Below, piece after piece: positions 34,690 to 44,417 of a DNA stretch of 64,000 bases (positions are counted from its first letter, which is position 1; every line of letters begins with the position of its first letter). The notes beneath the pieces were generated by a model that saw only the letters and a program-made list of their open reading frames with translations, was not told where the DNA came from and searched no databases. The stretch covers positions 25,420,001-25,484,000 of the forward strand of contig CM060732.1 of assembly GCA_030704615.1 (NCBI GenBank), written 5' to 3'. Source of the stretch: Takakia lepidozioides. Lineage: Eukaryota; Streptophyta; Takakiopsida; Takakiales; Takakiaceae. The position numbers and the translations under genes were made by a program.

Positions 34690-35330
34690 CACTACAGCAA
34701 ATGGGGGGGGGTTGCGACGCCAGCCGCGCCCCCACGCCCCGTGCGGCGCCGAGCGTGCGACGCCAACCCCGCGGAGCCTGTTTGCGACGTCGGGCCGTCG
34801 CAGCCAAACCCCGCGGGTTGCCACCTGGCGCCGGGGCCAGGCGACGACGCCTGGCCGTCGCACGGGTGGATGAAGGGCAGCAGGCAGCCCTTCCGTGCGA
34901 CGCCCAAGCGTAGCCCCCAGCGAAGGGCAGAAGGCAGCCCTTTCTGGCGACCGGTCGTCGCAAGCCGAAAAAAAAAACAGCCTTTTCTTGCCCTTTCTTT
35001 CATCACTGCCCTTTCTTGCGACGCCCGGCCGTCGCATGGTGGCATGAAGGGCAAAAGGCCTCTACGACGGCTGGGCGTCGCAAACAGCCCGGCTGCCCTA
35101 GTCTTTCAAAACAAAAAAATATGTCACAGTTTGCAACAGCTTGCCGTTGCCGATTGCGACCCCCGGCCTCATAAATCCATTCTTTCAAAACAAAAAAAAC
35201 AAGTCGCAGTTGGCGACGGTTTGTCGTCGCCGTTTGCGACCCCCGGCCTCATAAATCTTAAAAAACACGTCGCAGGTTGCGACACGTAGGGGTCGCAGGC
35301 AGCGACGGCATGGCTTTCTAGGTTTAGGTT
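34690..35330. repeat. CACTA element terminus and GC-rich subterminal palindrome array
   Basis: CACTACAGCAAATGG starts at 34690, exactly where LINE A homology stops; this is the form of a CACTA (En/Spm) terminus. It is followed by about 630 bp of repeated imperfect palindromes pairing GCGACG with CGTCGC (for example TTGCGACGTCGGGCCGTCGCA near 34790, and similar at 34840, 34950, 35015, 35065 and 35205). Arrays of short direct and inverted motifs next to the ends are characteristic of CACTA elements, where they bind the element's own proteins. The opposite terminus was not found. The following 300 bp to 35641 hold a T-run and nothing recognisable. Confidence 0.7.
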
Positions 35331-35641
35331 TAGGGGTTCTTAGTTTTTTTTTTTTTCATATGGTACTGGGGTAGGGTGTTTGTTTTTCTTTATTGTTTAG
35401 CTTGTTGTTGTGGACCTTCTTGTAGATTGTGACATTCATTTTGATAATTCTCTTGATATCACATCTGTATATGTTGCTCCAACATATTCATTGCCTCTGC
35501 TTTTTTTCTTGAAAGACTACCAGCCACAGCCATATTTGATCAATCATAGAAATAAACTACAATATGCATGTACATGTACAATCAATCGAAGGGATGGGTC
35601 CAGTTTGGTGCGAGAATTGTTATGTAGCTTTGATTTTGTGT

Positions 35642-36847
35642 CTAATCAACTTGAACATCATCATCCGGAGCTTCTTCCTCATCAAGCTGCAAGTCTTCTT
35701 GGTCATCAGAGTCATCGTCATAAATGGTCCGGCCCTCAAAAGGCACCTCCGAATCATCCTCCACCTCGTTGTCAATGGTCGTGTCTTCGTCTCCTTCTCC
35801 AACATCCGTATCTTCTGGAGCTTCATCATATAGGGTCCAGGATGCATTGTCCGGGGCGTCATCATCCTCTTCTACCCCCTCTACCCAACCTCCATCATCA
35901 GCATCATTATGACTAGTCTCTCCGTCCACCGCAATTGCCTCACCCCATGGAGATCCGAGACCATGATAGATACGTCTTCTTCTTGGCTGAGCATGCATAA
36001 CCACCTTCCAATTCCCCCCTCTTGTTTTGTCATCGGAGAAGAAAACTTGCTCCATGTCTGAAGGCCGTGAAAAAGGCTCATCGGAGGGACGATGAGTAGG
36101 GTTGAGCCTATCTGTATTGACGCGCATGAAACCACAATCATCTTGCACTAGTGCTGCAGAGGGCCCCACAGAATGTGGCTGGAACCACCTTCCCTTGAAG
36201 AGAAGAGGCCGGTACCTTGTATACTGAAGTTGGAGTATGCTCTTAAGCTCTCCAATGTACTCAAGTTTGCTCATAGTAGGTTGTGTATCTCCCTTGCCCC
36301 ACACGAAGTCTTGCCAATATGTGGCACACAAGCCAGAATCAAAGGTTGATTTGCGCTTCATGTCAAGAGCACGAATGCGGAAATGACGACCGTGAACCCA
36401 AACCGTCGAGTATGAGGTCGCGAATTGAGAGGGGCCCCTTGCAATGTCTTGCACCAAATCTGAAACCACCTCTCCTTGAGCAACGGCGTCATAAACTGAA
36501 GTCCGAAGCCACTGTTGGAATGAATTTAGAGGCTGCAATTTCATGGGCAAATTTTGTGAATGAACATTCCGGCGGCCCGCTCCTCGTCGTGGGCGTTTAG
36601 TAACCGGCCTTGGATGGTTCCGCCTCCATGCAAGCGTCTCCTCCTCTCGTTGCTGAACAAGATTATTATATCTCGTCTCCCACTCATGTATGGATGGGGT
36701 GTTCTTCAGTATGAAGTCATGCGCTTGCTCAATCACCAAGGTCGGCAATTTTACCCTCTTCGAATTTTTGGGCAAAACGATGTCCTTGGTTCGTGCATCC
36801 TTTTCTTCCTTCCACATCCGAGGGGCTTCCTCATCCACCCTTGCCAT
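35642..36847 (-). CDS. CACTA (En/Spm) protein C-terminal fragment, DUF4216-like
   Basis: A 401-codon frame from ATG 36847. Residues about 35-60 (VIEQAHDFILKNTPSIHEW) resemble the segment that follows DUF4218 in CACTA TNP2-type proteins. Residues about 190-290 (LEYIGELKSILQL, LLFKGRWFQP, a VNTDRLNPTHRP stretch, EQVFFSDDKTRGGNWKVVMH) match the DUF4216 pattern. The last 95 residues are strongly acidic. The transposase catalytic half, expected on the right, is absent; that side runs into palindromic repeats. The frame is unbroken, unlike most neighbours, but it is a partial gene and the ATG may simply be internal. It belongs with the CACTA end at 34690, which would be the 3' end of the element. 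Confidence 0.75.
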   Translation of the reverse strand: MARVDEEAPRMWKEEKDARTKDIVLPKNSKRVKLPTLVIEQAHDFILKNTPSIHEWETRYNNLVQQREEETLAWRRNHPRPVTKRPRRGAGRRNVHSQNLPMKLQPLNSFQQWLRTSVYDAVAQGEVVSDLVQDIARGPSQFATSYSTVWVHGRHFRIRALDMKRKSTFDSGLCATYWQDFVWGKGDTQPTMSKLEYIGELKSILQLQYTRYRPLLFKGRWFQPHSVGPSAALVQDDCGFMRVNTDRLNPTHRPSDEPFSRPSDMEQVFFSDDKTRGGNWKVVMHAQPRRRRIYHGLGSPWGEAIAVDGETSHNDADDGGWVEGVEEDDDAPDNASWTLYDEAPEDTDVGEGDEDTTIDNEVEDDSEVPFEGRTIYDDDSDDQEDLQLDEEEAPDDDVQVD

Positions 36848-36869
36848 GTACTCCGTGCAATAGAACCCC

Positions 36870-37560
36870 GGTTATTAGCGTCACGTCCGTCCGTCAGCGT
36901 CAGGTCACGTCATACCTGACGCCGACGGGACCTCCGTCACGTCAGGTTCAGGAAATATTCTGGTAAAAATAGTACCAGGTAAAATACTGCCACATAAGCA
37001 GCCGCGTCGCTGACACGGTGGCGGTGGCAAATACATTGGCGGTTGCTTCAATTTTTATTTTCTTAAAGCAAGATTGGCAGTCGCACTGGCGGTCGTTTTT
37101 TTTTTAAAATTAAAAAAAGAAATAGCGACCGCTATCTTGGCGGTCGCTTCAATTTATTTAAAAAAAAAACAAAGATTGGCGGTCGCCTAATTTAAAAAAG
37201 AAAACAAGCGACTGTCGTATTGGCGGTTGCACAATTTTGTAAATATGTACAGAACAAGCGACCGCCATAAAATATAAAGATTAAAAGCGACCGCCTTACT
37301 GGTGGTCGCGTTTTTTCTTAATATTAATAATAAAAGCAACCACCATATTGGCGGTCGTTTTATTTTAAATATATTAACAAATGAAGCGACCGCCATACGG
37401 GCGGTCGCTTAAATTTAAAAATATACAAAATAGAAGTGACCGCAATATTGCACAAAATGAAAGGAAATAAAAGCGATCGCAGTAGTGGCGGTCGCTTGTT
37501 TTTCATTAAAAAAAAAAATAGACTGTAGTATTAGCGGTCGCTTAATTTCAAAATTACGAC
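36870..37560. repeat. Palindrome array A (GCGACCGCC / GGCGGTCGC)
   Basis: It starts with short GTCACGTC/GACGTGAC-type inverted motifs (36880-36950). About ten copies of GCGACCGCC-type motif follow, paired head-to-head with GGCGGTCGC, separated by A/T-rich spacers (for example AGCGACCGCTATCTTGGCGG near 37124, and AAGCGACCGCCATACGGGCG near 37385). Copies are more degenerate than in array B. It lies just upstream of the hAT transposase promoter. Confidence 0.85.
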
Positions 37561-37650
37561 AAATATGGTTGTACAGCCTTTTTCGGGTGGGCGCTATTGG
37601 TTTGTCATTTATTCATTTCACTTTTATTTCACTGTCATCCATCTTGGATC

Positions 37651-37658
37651 ATATATAA
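37651..37658 (+). promoter_or_regulatory. Candidate TATA box of the hAT transposase gene
   Basis: ATATATAA is followed by GGGAGGAGGG and then AAGCTCCTCACTTC. The same TATA + purine-rich + CTCCxCTCACTTC layout recurs in the cassettes at 41121, 41834 and 43383, which supports a promoter role. Confidence 0.5.
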
Positions 37659-37970
37659 GGGAGGAGGGTCACCAAGCTCCTCACTTCTTTTGGCGCAAAC
37701 ACTTGAGGTTGTTTTGGATGTTCTCTTCCATTGAACGAGAGTGTAGACCAAGAGGAGGGTGCGCACCTTTTGCCGTTGTGGCTTCCACCAAAGCCACTTC
37801 AGCAGATTGTGTATAAGCTCAACACTACAACCCACATCGACCCACTTGGGTTGCTGACAGGTGTAGAAGTGTTGGGCTATCGCATTGCACTCTACATTCA
37901 TAACATGTTCATTTATAGGTGACTGTTTTTTGTTGCTTGCATCGCTAGGTCCCAGACGAGTGGATATTGG

Positions 37971-40930
37971 GTGAAAATGAGGGAGGAATGGAGCCCTTGG
38001 TATACGACAATCCCAAATACTGTCAGTGCCACTGGTAGTGTTGAGTGCAACCTATGTGGATTAAAGCTTTCTTATCGTAAAGATCGGTTGCTCGCTCACC
38101 TCGGCTATAAAGGTGTGAAGAGCGTTGGGGTGGGTTTATGCCCCAAAGCATCTATGCGGGTAAAAAACCATTTTGCCCAGTGTGGAGGCAATATTCCAAT
38201 GTCTTTGGATCTGGACATGACCTCTGAGCAGAACACTCAATCTTCCCGTCAGGATGTTCCGATTAGTACCAGGGCGACTCTTGTGAGGCTTCGGGTGTCC
38301 TTGGACAAGTAGGTTGTGCCGGAGCAACACCTACTTCAATACCTCTTTGTACCCCTACACTTCAACGGAGTAGAGGATTACGGCAGCAATCCATGCAAGG
38401 AGGTCTTAATTTGTCTGCGAAAAGACAGTTGGATAAAAAATAGGCGCAGTTTTTCTTCGAGGCCAACATACCATTTAATGTGGCAAGGCTTCCGGCATTG
38501 TTTCTGCCGTTAGAGCAACCTCAGAGTCCAGATCCAAGTACGTGCCTCCGACTTATCACAATCTCCGCAAATGATTGCTAGAAGACACCATGACCGAGCT
38601 TACCCAAAATGTCAACGATATGACGGGTGAGTGCATCAGAAAATATGGAAGCACTATATGTGCCGATGATTGGAGTTCTGTCACAAACAGACCGTTGTTC
38701 AATGTCATGCTCGTATGTCCAACTGGGGAACAATTCTTGGGATCGGTCGACACTAGCGGCGAAAAGAAAGATGGACGTTATCAATGCCAACTATTGACGG
38801 ACTTCATCGAACATGTCGGAAGTGATAGAATCGTGCAAATATGCATAGACAATGCCGCTAACATGAGAAACATTGCAGACATGTTGTTGGCACGTTATCC
38901 CCATATGTACCGTCAAGGTTGTGCTGCTCATATCCTTGACCTCCTTTTGGAAGATTGGGAAAAGAACAGTGGGTGAAACAACTTGTCAAGCGAGCGAAGA
39001 CTGTTGTGTCATTCATCCGCACACATCACATCCCTTTGGCAATATATAAGAGGCACGAACCCAAATACAGCCTCCGCAATTCAGGCGAAACTCGTTTTGT
39101 CACTAACTTCTTGATGGTGGATCGGTTGGTGACGGTGAAGAGTAGTCTGGAGCACACCATCATCGATCCTCAATGGGATGCGTACACACGGACATTGCGG
39201 GATTCCAGAAAAGCCAAGTCATTGGGCAAAAGTCGAAAAGTTCGAAATAGCATTCGCAGCGATGATTTTTGGAAGAAATATGAAAACTTTGTTTATATGG
39301 TAGAGCCGGTGTTAATCGTCTTGCGGGAGTTTGATGGAAAGCAACCAGTAATGGGCAAGGCATGGTTACTAATGCAAAATCTTGAGAAGCACGTCCAATC
39401 CTTGAGGCATCCTCCCTTCTCCTTGGAACCTGAACTTGCGGACAATGCTAAGGAGGCATTTTACGACCATCGTTCGATGGTTCGAACGGACTTGCATTAT
39501 ACGGGGGCTTTGCTCAATCCATTCTTGCTTGACAATACCATGCTCCGAGACAACGCTGATGCCAAGGCCAGCCTCGTGCGAGTGCTCATGCGACTGGCTC
39601 CGCCGAACCATGCAGAGAGAGCTATATCCGAGTACCAATGTTTTTCAGATCGCCGCGACCCTTTTGAGGACATGCCGGATCCAAAAGAGCTCAATATGTT
39701 GTCACATGAATGGTGGGATTGGCTCCCGTTGCAAAGCGTATTCTTGCTCAAGTGTGCTCTGCCTCATCTTGCGAACGCAATTTGAGCAGTTACTCATTTG
39801 TTCACAACAAGATTGCCAACAAGTTGAATCCCGCGAGGGCTGACAAATTGGTGTATGTGTATACCAATTGTCGACTGCTACGTGAGAGGGCAGCGGATGA
39901 TGCTGCAGCATGGTATGAGAGGAATTTGCATTCCGAAGACTCTGCTTCTGAGGCTGATTCGATGAGTGACGATACTGAGCCTCAGAGAGAATCATCTCAG
40001 AGGGAATCATCTGCCTCCGATAGTGAAGATGGATCCGATAATGCTCCCGAAAATGCGTATGACCCGTTTACATTCACAGTGGATAATGCTTATATCCAGC
40101 CAACCTTGACGACCTTCTTGAAGAAGTGCGTATCGCGGATGAAGGTGAAGCTGCAATTGTGTCATCCCCAGAACATGGTCCTCAAAATGAAGTTGGGGTC
40201 GACCCTTGCCCCCCACTACACGTTGAAGCCACCTGTAGTGCCCCAATGGAACTTAGGGGTGATGTACTGCCAGGACCGATCGACGTATGCAACCCTGTTC
40301 ATACAAACGATGGTGTCGAACCCATTGTACAGTCGACGGGACGGGATCATGCTTCACCGATACGACCAGCTCCACCACAATGCCAAAACCGATCCAGCTC
40401 CTCATCAACACAGCGGGCATTAAGGAGCAACAGGGTTGATATGTTTTCTACATGCATGCATCATTCTGCTGCATTGGACCGGGCGGAAGTTGAAACCTCG
40501 GATGATGACAACCTGTCACTACAATTCCACCTTAACCGACGTGTTGCGCAGCAGACCCGTGGTTCCTCACATGTCGGACCATCTAATGCCGGTCCATCTC
40601 AGGCAGTCCCCCCTCCGATACCTCCTTCGAGACCACCTTCGATTGCGTCCCAAGTCCATAAACGACATAGAACAGTCCAACCTTTTGTAGGCGATCGGCC
40701 CACAAAGGCCAGATACCGTGGATGGTATTCAAGACCGGAGCGGGAGTCGACCACAGAGAGAACTAAATGTGGTTCGAGGTCGCTTGCAGATTCAAAGGTT
40801 TGGACATATGAGGTCGGATACGGAGGACGATTCCAGCACTGATCATGGCAATGGTGGTGAAGTCGAGGGTGACCCGGATTTTCAACCCATCGGAGCATTA
40901 GGATTAGGATCTTCTTCGTCCCGTTGTTGA
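37971..40930 (+). pseudogene. BED-zinc-finger hAT transposase, broken
   Basis: In order: a BED-type zinc finger (VECNLCGLKLSYRKDRLLAH, then Cys near residue 57) at 37971-38312; the pre-DUF659 segment (FFFEANIPFNVARLPALF at about 38455) in another frame; a stop before LLEDTM; the DUF659-type part with CADDWSSVTNRPLFNVML and ICIDNAANMRN...CAAHILDLLLED (38575-38976); a frameshift near 38955; the body to 39785; a frameshift at about 39710; the C-terminal dimerisation domain (PVAKRILAQVCSASSCERNL, LNPARADKLVYVYTNCRLL); and an acidic Ser-rich tail spread over two further frames to a stop at 40930. Four or more frameshifts exclude a working enzyme. A small intron at about 37918-37952 (GTGACT...GCTAG) is possible. 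Palindrome arrays lie on both sides. Confidence 0.88.
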
Positions 40931-41120
40931 AGCAGTAGAAGGAATTGAAGCAAAACAGCTGTAGGCATGCATCAGCACTTTTTAGTGGACATGTTTATAT
41001 TTCTGTACTGAAGTAATACCAATGTGATCATTGTCACTATGAGTATTTGTATTGCTGTTGTGTATGTGTTGGAAAATAAAAGATGTTGCCCATGTGTATA
41101 CCAGCCAAAATGTCGGCCAA

Positions 41121-41212
41121 GGTGGCGGTCGCTTCTACGAGGTCTGCCCTCCGCTTGAAGCGAGGAATGAGAGAGCGGGGGGGGGCATATAAGCTCCCAG
41201 TCATTCTCCCCG
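41121..41212 (+). promoter_or_regulatory. Promoter-like cassette, copy 1
   Basis: Reads GGTGGCGGTCGCTTCTACGA, a GTCTGCCCTCCGC block, GAAGCGAGGAATGAG, a G-run, CATATAAGCTCC (TATA-like at 41186) and CATTCTCCCC. It then passes straight back into a palindrome unit, so no gene follows. Confidence 0.55.
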
Positions 41213-41311
41213 ACCGCCATTTCTGGCGGTCGCCTTTATTTTTTTATTTTTGGAAATGGGGCGACCGCCATTACTGGCGGTCGTTTTGTTTCTTAAATGG
41301 AGCGACCGCGA

Positions 41312-41380
41312 AGGTGGCAGTCGCTTCTACGAGGTCTGTCCTGCGCGTGGAGCGAGAAATGAGGGGGGGGAGGGATATTA
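41312..41380 (+). promoter_or_regulatory. Promoter-like cassette, copy 2, truncated
   Basis: Shares GGTGGCAGTCGCTTCTACGA, CCTGCGCGTGGAGCGAGAAA and the G-run with the other cassettes, but it is cut at GGATATTA before the TATA motif and the CTCCCCTCACTTCC block. Confidence 0.5.
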
Positions 41381-41833
41381 CTAGCGGTCGCTTTTAGTTT
41401 AATTATTTTGGAAATAAATCGACCGCCATTACTGGCGGTCGCTTTTAGTTTAATTATTTTGGAAATGAAGCGACGCCATTACTGGCGGTCGCTTTTAGTT
41501 TAATTATTTTGGAAATGAAGCGACCGCCATTACTGGCGGTCGCTTTTAATTTAATTATTTTGGAAATAAAGCGACCGCCATTGCTGGCGGTCGCTTTTAT
41601 CTTAATTATTTTGGAAATGAAACAACCGCCGTTACTGGCAGTCGTTTTTTTGTTGTTTGGGAGCAAAATGGAGCGACCGCCATTAGGGGCGGTCGCCAGT
41701 ATTGTTGTTTCTTGTAGTTGCAGCGACCGCCATTAGTGGCGGTCGCTTTTATTAAAATTTGGTTGGAAATGGAGCGACCGACGTAAATCGTTTTTATTTT
41801 AATTGTTTTGAAAATGAAAATGGAGCGACCGCA

Positions 41834-41940
41834 AAGGTGGCGGTCGCTTCTACGAAGTGTCCCCTGCGCATGAAGCGAGGAGTGCGGCGGGGGGAGGGGG
41901 GCATATAAGCTCCGAGACATTCTCCCCTCACTTCCGATCG
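41834..41940 (+). promoter_or_regulatory. Promoter-like cassette, copy 3
   Basis: Full-length cassette: GGTGGCGGTCGCTTCTACGA, CCCCTGCGCATGAAGCGAGG, G-run, GCATATAAGCTCCGAGAC (TATA-like at 41902) and TTCTCCCCTCACTTCC. A short T-rich stretch follows and then the palindromes resume. Confidence 0.55.
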
Positions 41941-43382
41941 CTTGAAGTTTTTTTTTGTTTTTATAAATGCAGCGACCGCCATTACTGGCGGTCGTTTTTT
42001 TTCTTTTTTTTGGCGAAATGGAGCGACCCCCATTTGTGGCGGTCGGTCTTTTTTTGTTTTTAAATGGAGCGACCGCCATTACTAGCGGTCGCTTTTATTT
42101 TTTTATTTTTGGAAATAGGGCGACCCCGGCATTACTGGCGGTCGCTTTTATTTTAATCATTTTGGAAATGAAGCGACCGCCATAACTGGCGGTCGCTTTT
42201 ATTTTAATTATTTTGAAAAATGAAGCGACAGCCATTACTTGGCAGTCGCTTTTATTTTAATATTTTTGAAATGAAGCGACCGCCATAATTGGCGGTCGTT
42301 TTTATTTTAATTATTTTGGAACTGAAGCGATAGCCATAACTGGCAGTCGCTTTTATTTTAATTATTTTGGAAATGAAGCGACAGCCATTACTGGCAGTGG
42401 CTTTTATTTTAATTATTTTGGAAATGAAGCGACCGCCATTTCTGGCGGTCGCTTTTTTGTTTCTTGGAGGAAAATGGAGCGACCGCCATTAGGGGCGGTT
42501 GCCGGTATTGTTGTTTTTTGTAATTGCAGCGACCGCCATTAGTGGCGGTCGTTTTTTTTAAAATTTGGTTGGAAATGGAGCGACCGCCATTTGTGGCGGT
42601 CGCATTTATTTTAATTTTTTTGAAAATGAAAATCAAACGACCGCCATTACTGACGGTCGCTTTTATTTAAATGTTTTTGAAAATCAAGCGACCGCCATGA
42701 CTGGCTGTCGCTTTTATTTTAATTGTTTTGAAAATCAAGCGACAGCCATTGCTGGCGGTCGCTTTTATTTTAATTTTTTTGAAAATAAAGCGACCGCCTA
42801 TGTTGGCGGTCGCTTATTTATTTTAAATATTTTGAACATGAAGCAACCGCCTATGTTGGCGGTCGCTTATTTATTATAAAGTTTTTGAAAATGAAGCGAC
42901 CGCCTATGTTGGCGGTCGCTTATTTATTTTAAAGTTTTGGAAAATGAAGCGACCGCCTATGTTGGCGGTCGCTTATTTATTTTAATGTTTTGAAAATGAA
43001 GCGACCGCCTATGTTGGCGGTCGCTTACTTATTTTTTTTTAAATTTAAATGAAGCGACTGCCTATGTTTGTGGTCGCTTATTTTTTTTAAAGTTTTCGAA
43101 AATGAAGCGACCGCCTATGTTGGCGTTCATTTTTTTTTTTTTTTTAAATTTTAAATGAGGCGACTGCCTATGTTGGCGCTCGCTTATTTTTTTTAAAGTT
43201 TTTGAAAATGAAGCGACCGCCTATGTTGGCGCTCGCTTATTTTTTTTAAATGTTTTGAAAATGAACCGACCGCTTATGTTAGCGGTCGTTTTTTTTTTTT
43301 AATTTTTGAAAATGAAGCGACGGCCTATGTTGGCGGTCGTTTATTTATTTTAAAGTTTTTGAAAATGATGCGACCGCCTATG

Positions 43383-43490
43383 GTGTCGCTTCTAGAAGAT
43401 TCGCCCTGCACGTGGCCCGAGAAATGAGGGCGGGGGGGATATAAACCAAGGGAGGCTTATTCTCCCCTCACTTCCTCTCCACACAACTTC
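43383..43490 (+). promoter_or_regulatory. Promoter-like cassette, copy 4, followed by coding remnant
   Basis: GTGTCGCTTCTAGAAGATTC, CCCTGCACGTGGCCCGAGAA, G-run, GATATAAACC (43438) and TTCTCCCCTCACTTCC. Unlike copies 1-3 it is followed by non-repetitive sequence with an open frame, as is the cassette in front of the hAT gene. Confidence 0.55.
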
Positions 43491-43491
43491 T

Positions 43492-44417
43492 GTGTGCGTG
43501 GCATTTCATTATTCCACGACACGTAGTCACGTGGAGAAGGAGGCCATTAGTTGGGTGGGGGGTATTTTTTGCCGCGATTTCTGTGGGGTCGTTGCAGAAT
43601 ACTCCCATAGGCCCTACTCTGGCTTCCAGGATCATTTTATTCTACAAAATCAGCTTTTAGGAACTATTTTGACACCTACTCAAACCTACTTAACGAGGGA
43701 AGGGTTTAAAGTTACGTCTTTTTAGAAAACCTCGTTTAGTGTTGTTCCGATTGTTGTAGAATGACAGAGGGCAAGGACGATGACCGTCATAGAAGAGTTG
43801 ACCCCAATGAACATGGACCGCCCCCTAAGAAAATCAAAGGGTCGAGGCAAGACTTGAATTGGGAAGTATATGGTGACCCTAGCATACTAGCAGAAGAGGG
43901 CTGGGAGGATGTTCCGGAAGAGTTCCGATGGCCGATGGCGAGATGCAAAAAATTCATGAAATGGTACCACATCAATCGATTGTGGCCTTTGGATAGGCAT
44001 GACGTGCAAACCCGAAACAATTACGCAGAGTCCGGGTCTTGCATGAACTTGCATTTCCAGCATAGGGCGAATGAGATGCATTGCACATTGTGGGATCAAC
44101 AACTCTTAAGGGTCAAATCCCGTACACCTTGGCAGCCATGTTGTACGTGGAGGTCATACTCTTGCGTCCAGTGAATTGACAAACTGCTAGTAGGAGGAAC
44201 ACAAGGTTGCTATACGATTTGGAGTACATCCCGGATTCGTTCGGAATATAACCGGCTACAACGTTAGAGGAATAACTGGCAGAAAGAGACCAGCGAATCA
44301 GGACCCTGCAGGACCGACTAAACTGGCAAACACTGCGCATAGCCGAGTTGGAAGCTAGATTGCAAGACATGCCTCCAAACAATGAAGGCACTGTTGTCCA
44401 CAATGATGTTCCAAAGG
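43492..44417 (+). pseudogene. Unidentified element gene remnant with C-terminal coiled coil
   Basis: A frame from ATG 43761 encodes a charged N-terminus (EHGPPPKKIKGSRQ), then WPMARCKKFMKWYHINRLWP and an MNLHFQHRANEMHCTLWDQQ stretch. After a frameshift near 44120 a second frame (PYTLAAMLYVEVILL) leads, through three stops, to a heptad-like segment (RIRTLQDRLNWQTLRIAELE) near 44300. Sequence identity with LINE A begins at about 44418, so the 3' end is chimeric. I do not recognise the family. Its position downstream of cassette 4 suggests it is a second gene driven from array B, or the start of another element copy. Confidence 0.45.

Larger units (their letters stand above)
41100..43400. repeat. 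Palindrome array B, about 40 hairpin units
   Basis: Units recur every 50-53 bp. The left-hand type has perfect arms AAGCGACCGCCA and TGGCGGTCGCTT around a 4-nt spacer (TTAC), with A/T-rich linkers (41390-42770). The right-hand type has arms AAGCGACCGCC and GGCGGTCGCTT around TATGTT (42780-43380). Many units remain self-complementary although the linkers vary, and a few carry changes on both arms (GCGACAGCC with GGCAGTCGC). Four promoter-like cassettes interrupt it. Confidence 0.95.

Noticed and set aside
34591-35289. Several long frames on both strands in GC-rich sequence
   Set aside because: They come from the CpG-rich palindrome array, which is poor in stop codons; the peptides are Arg/Ala/Pro repeats without a domain.
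35315-35340. Telomere-like TTTAGG repeats
   Set aside because: Only about three imperfect units; not a telomeric tract.
40230-40250. CTGTAGTG as the right CACTA terminus
   Set aside because: It lies inside the hAT coding remnant and the adjoining bases do not match the inverse of CACTACAGCAAATGG.
41390-43380. CRISPR-like array: palindromic repeats of about 28 bp every 50-53 bp
   Set aside because: The spacers are near-identical A/T-rich linkers, not unique sequences. There are no cas genes, the context is eukaryotic with introns and retrotransposons, and the arms carry paired changes typical of a diverging satellite.
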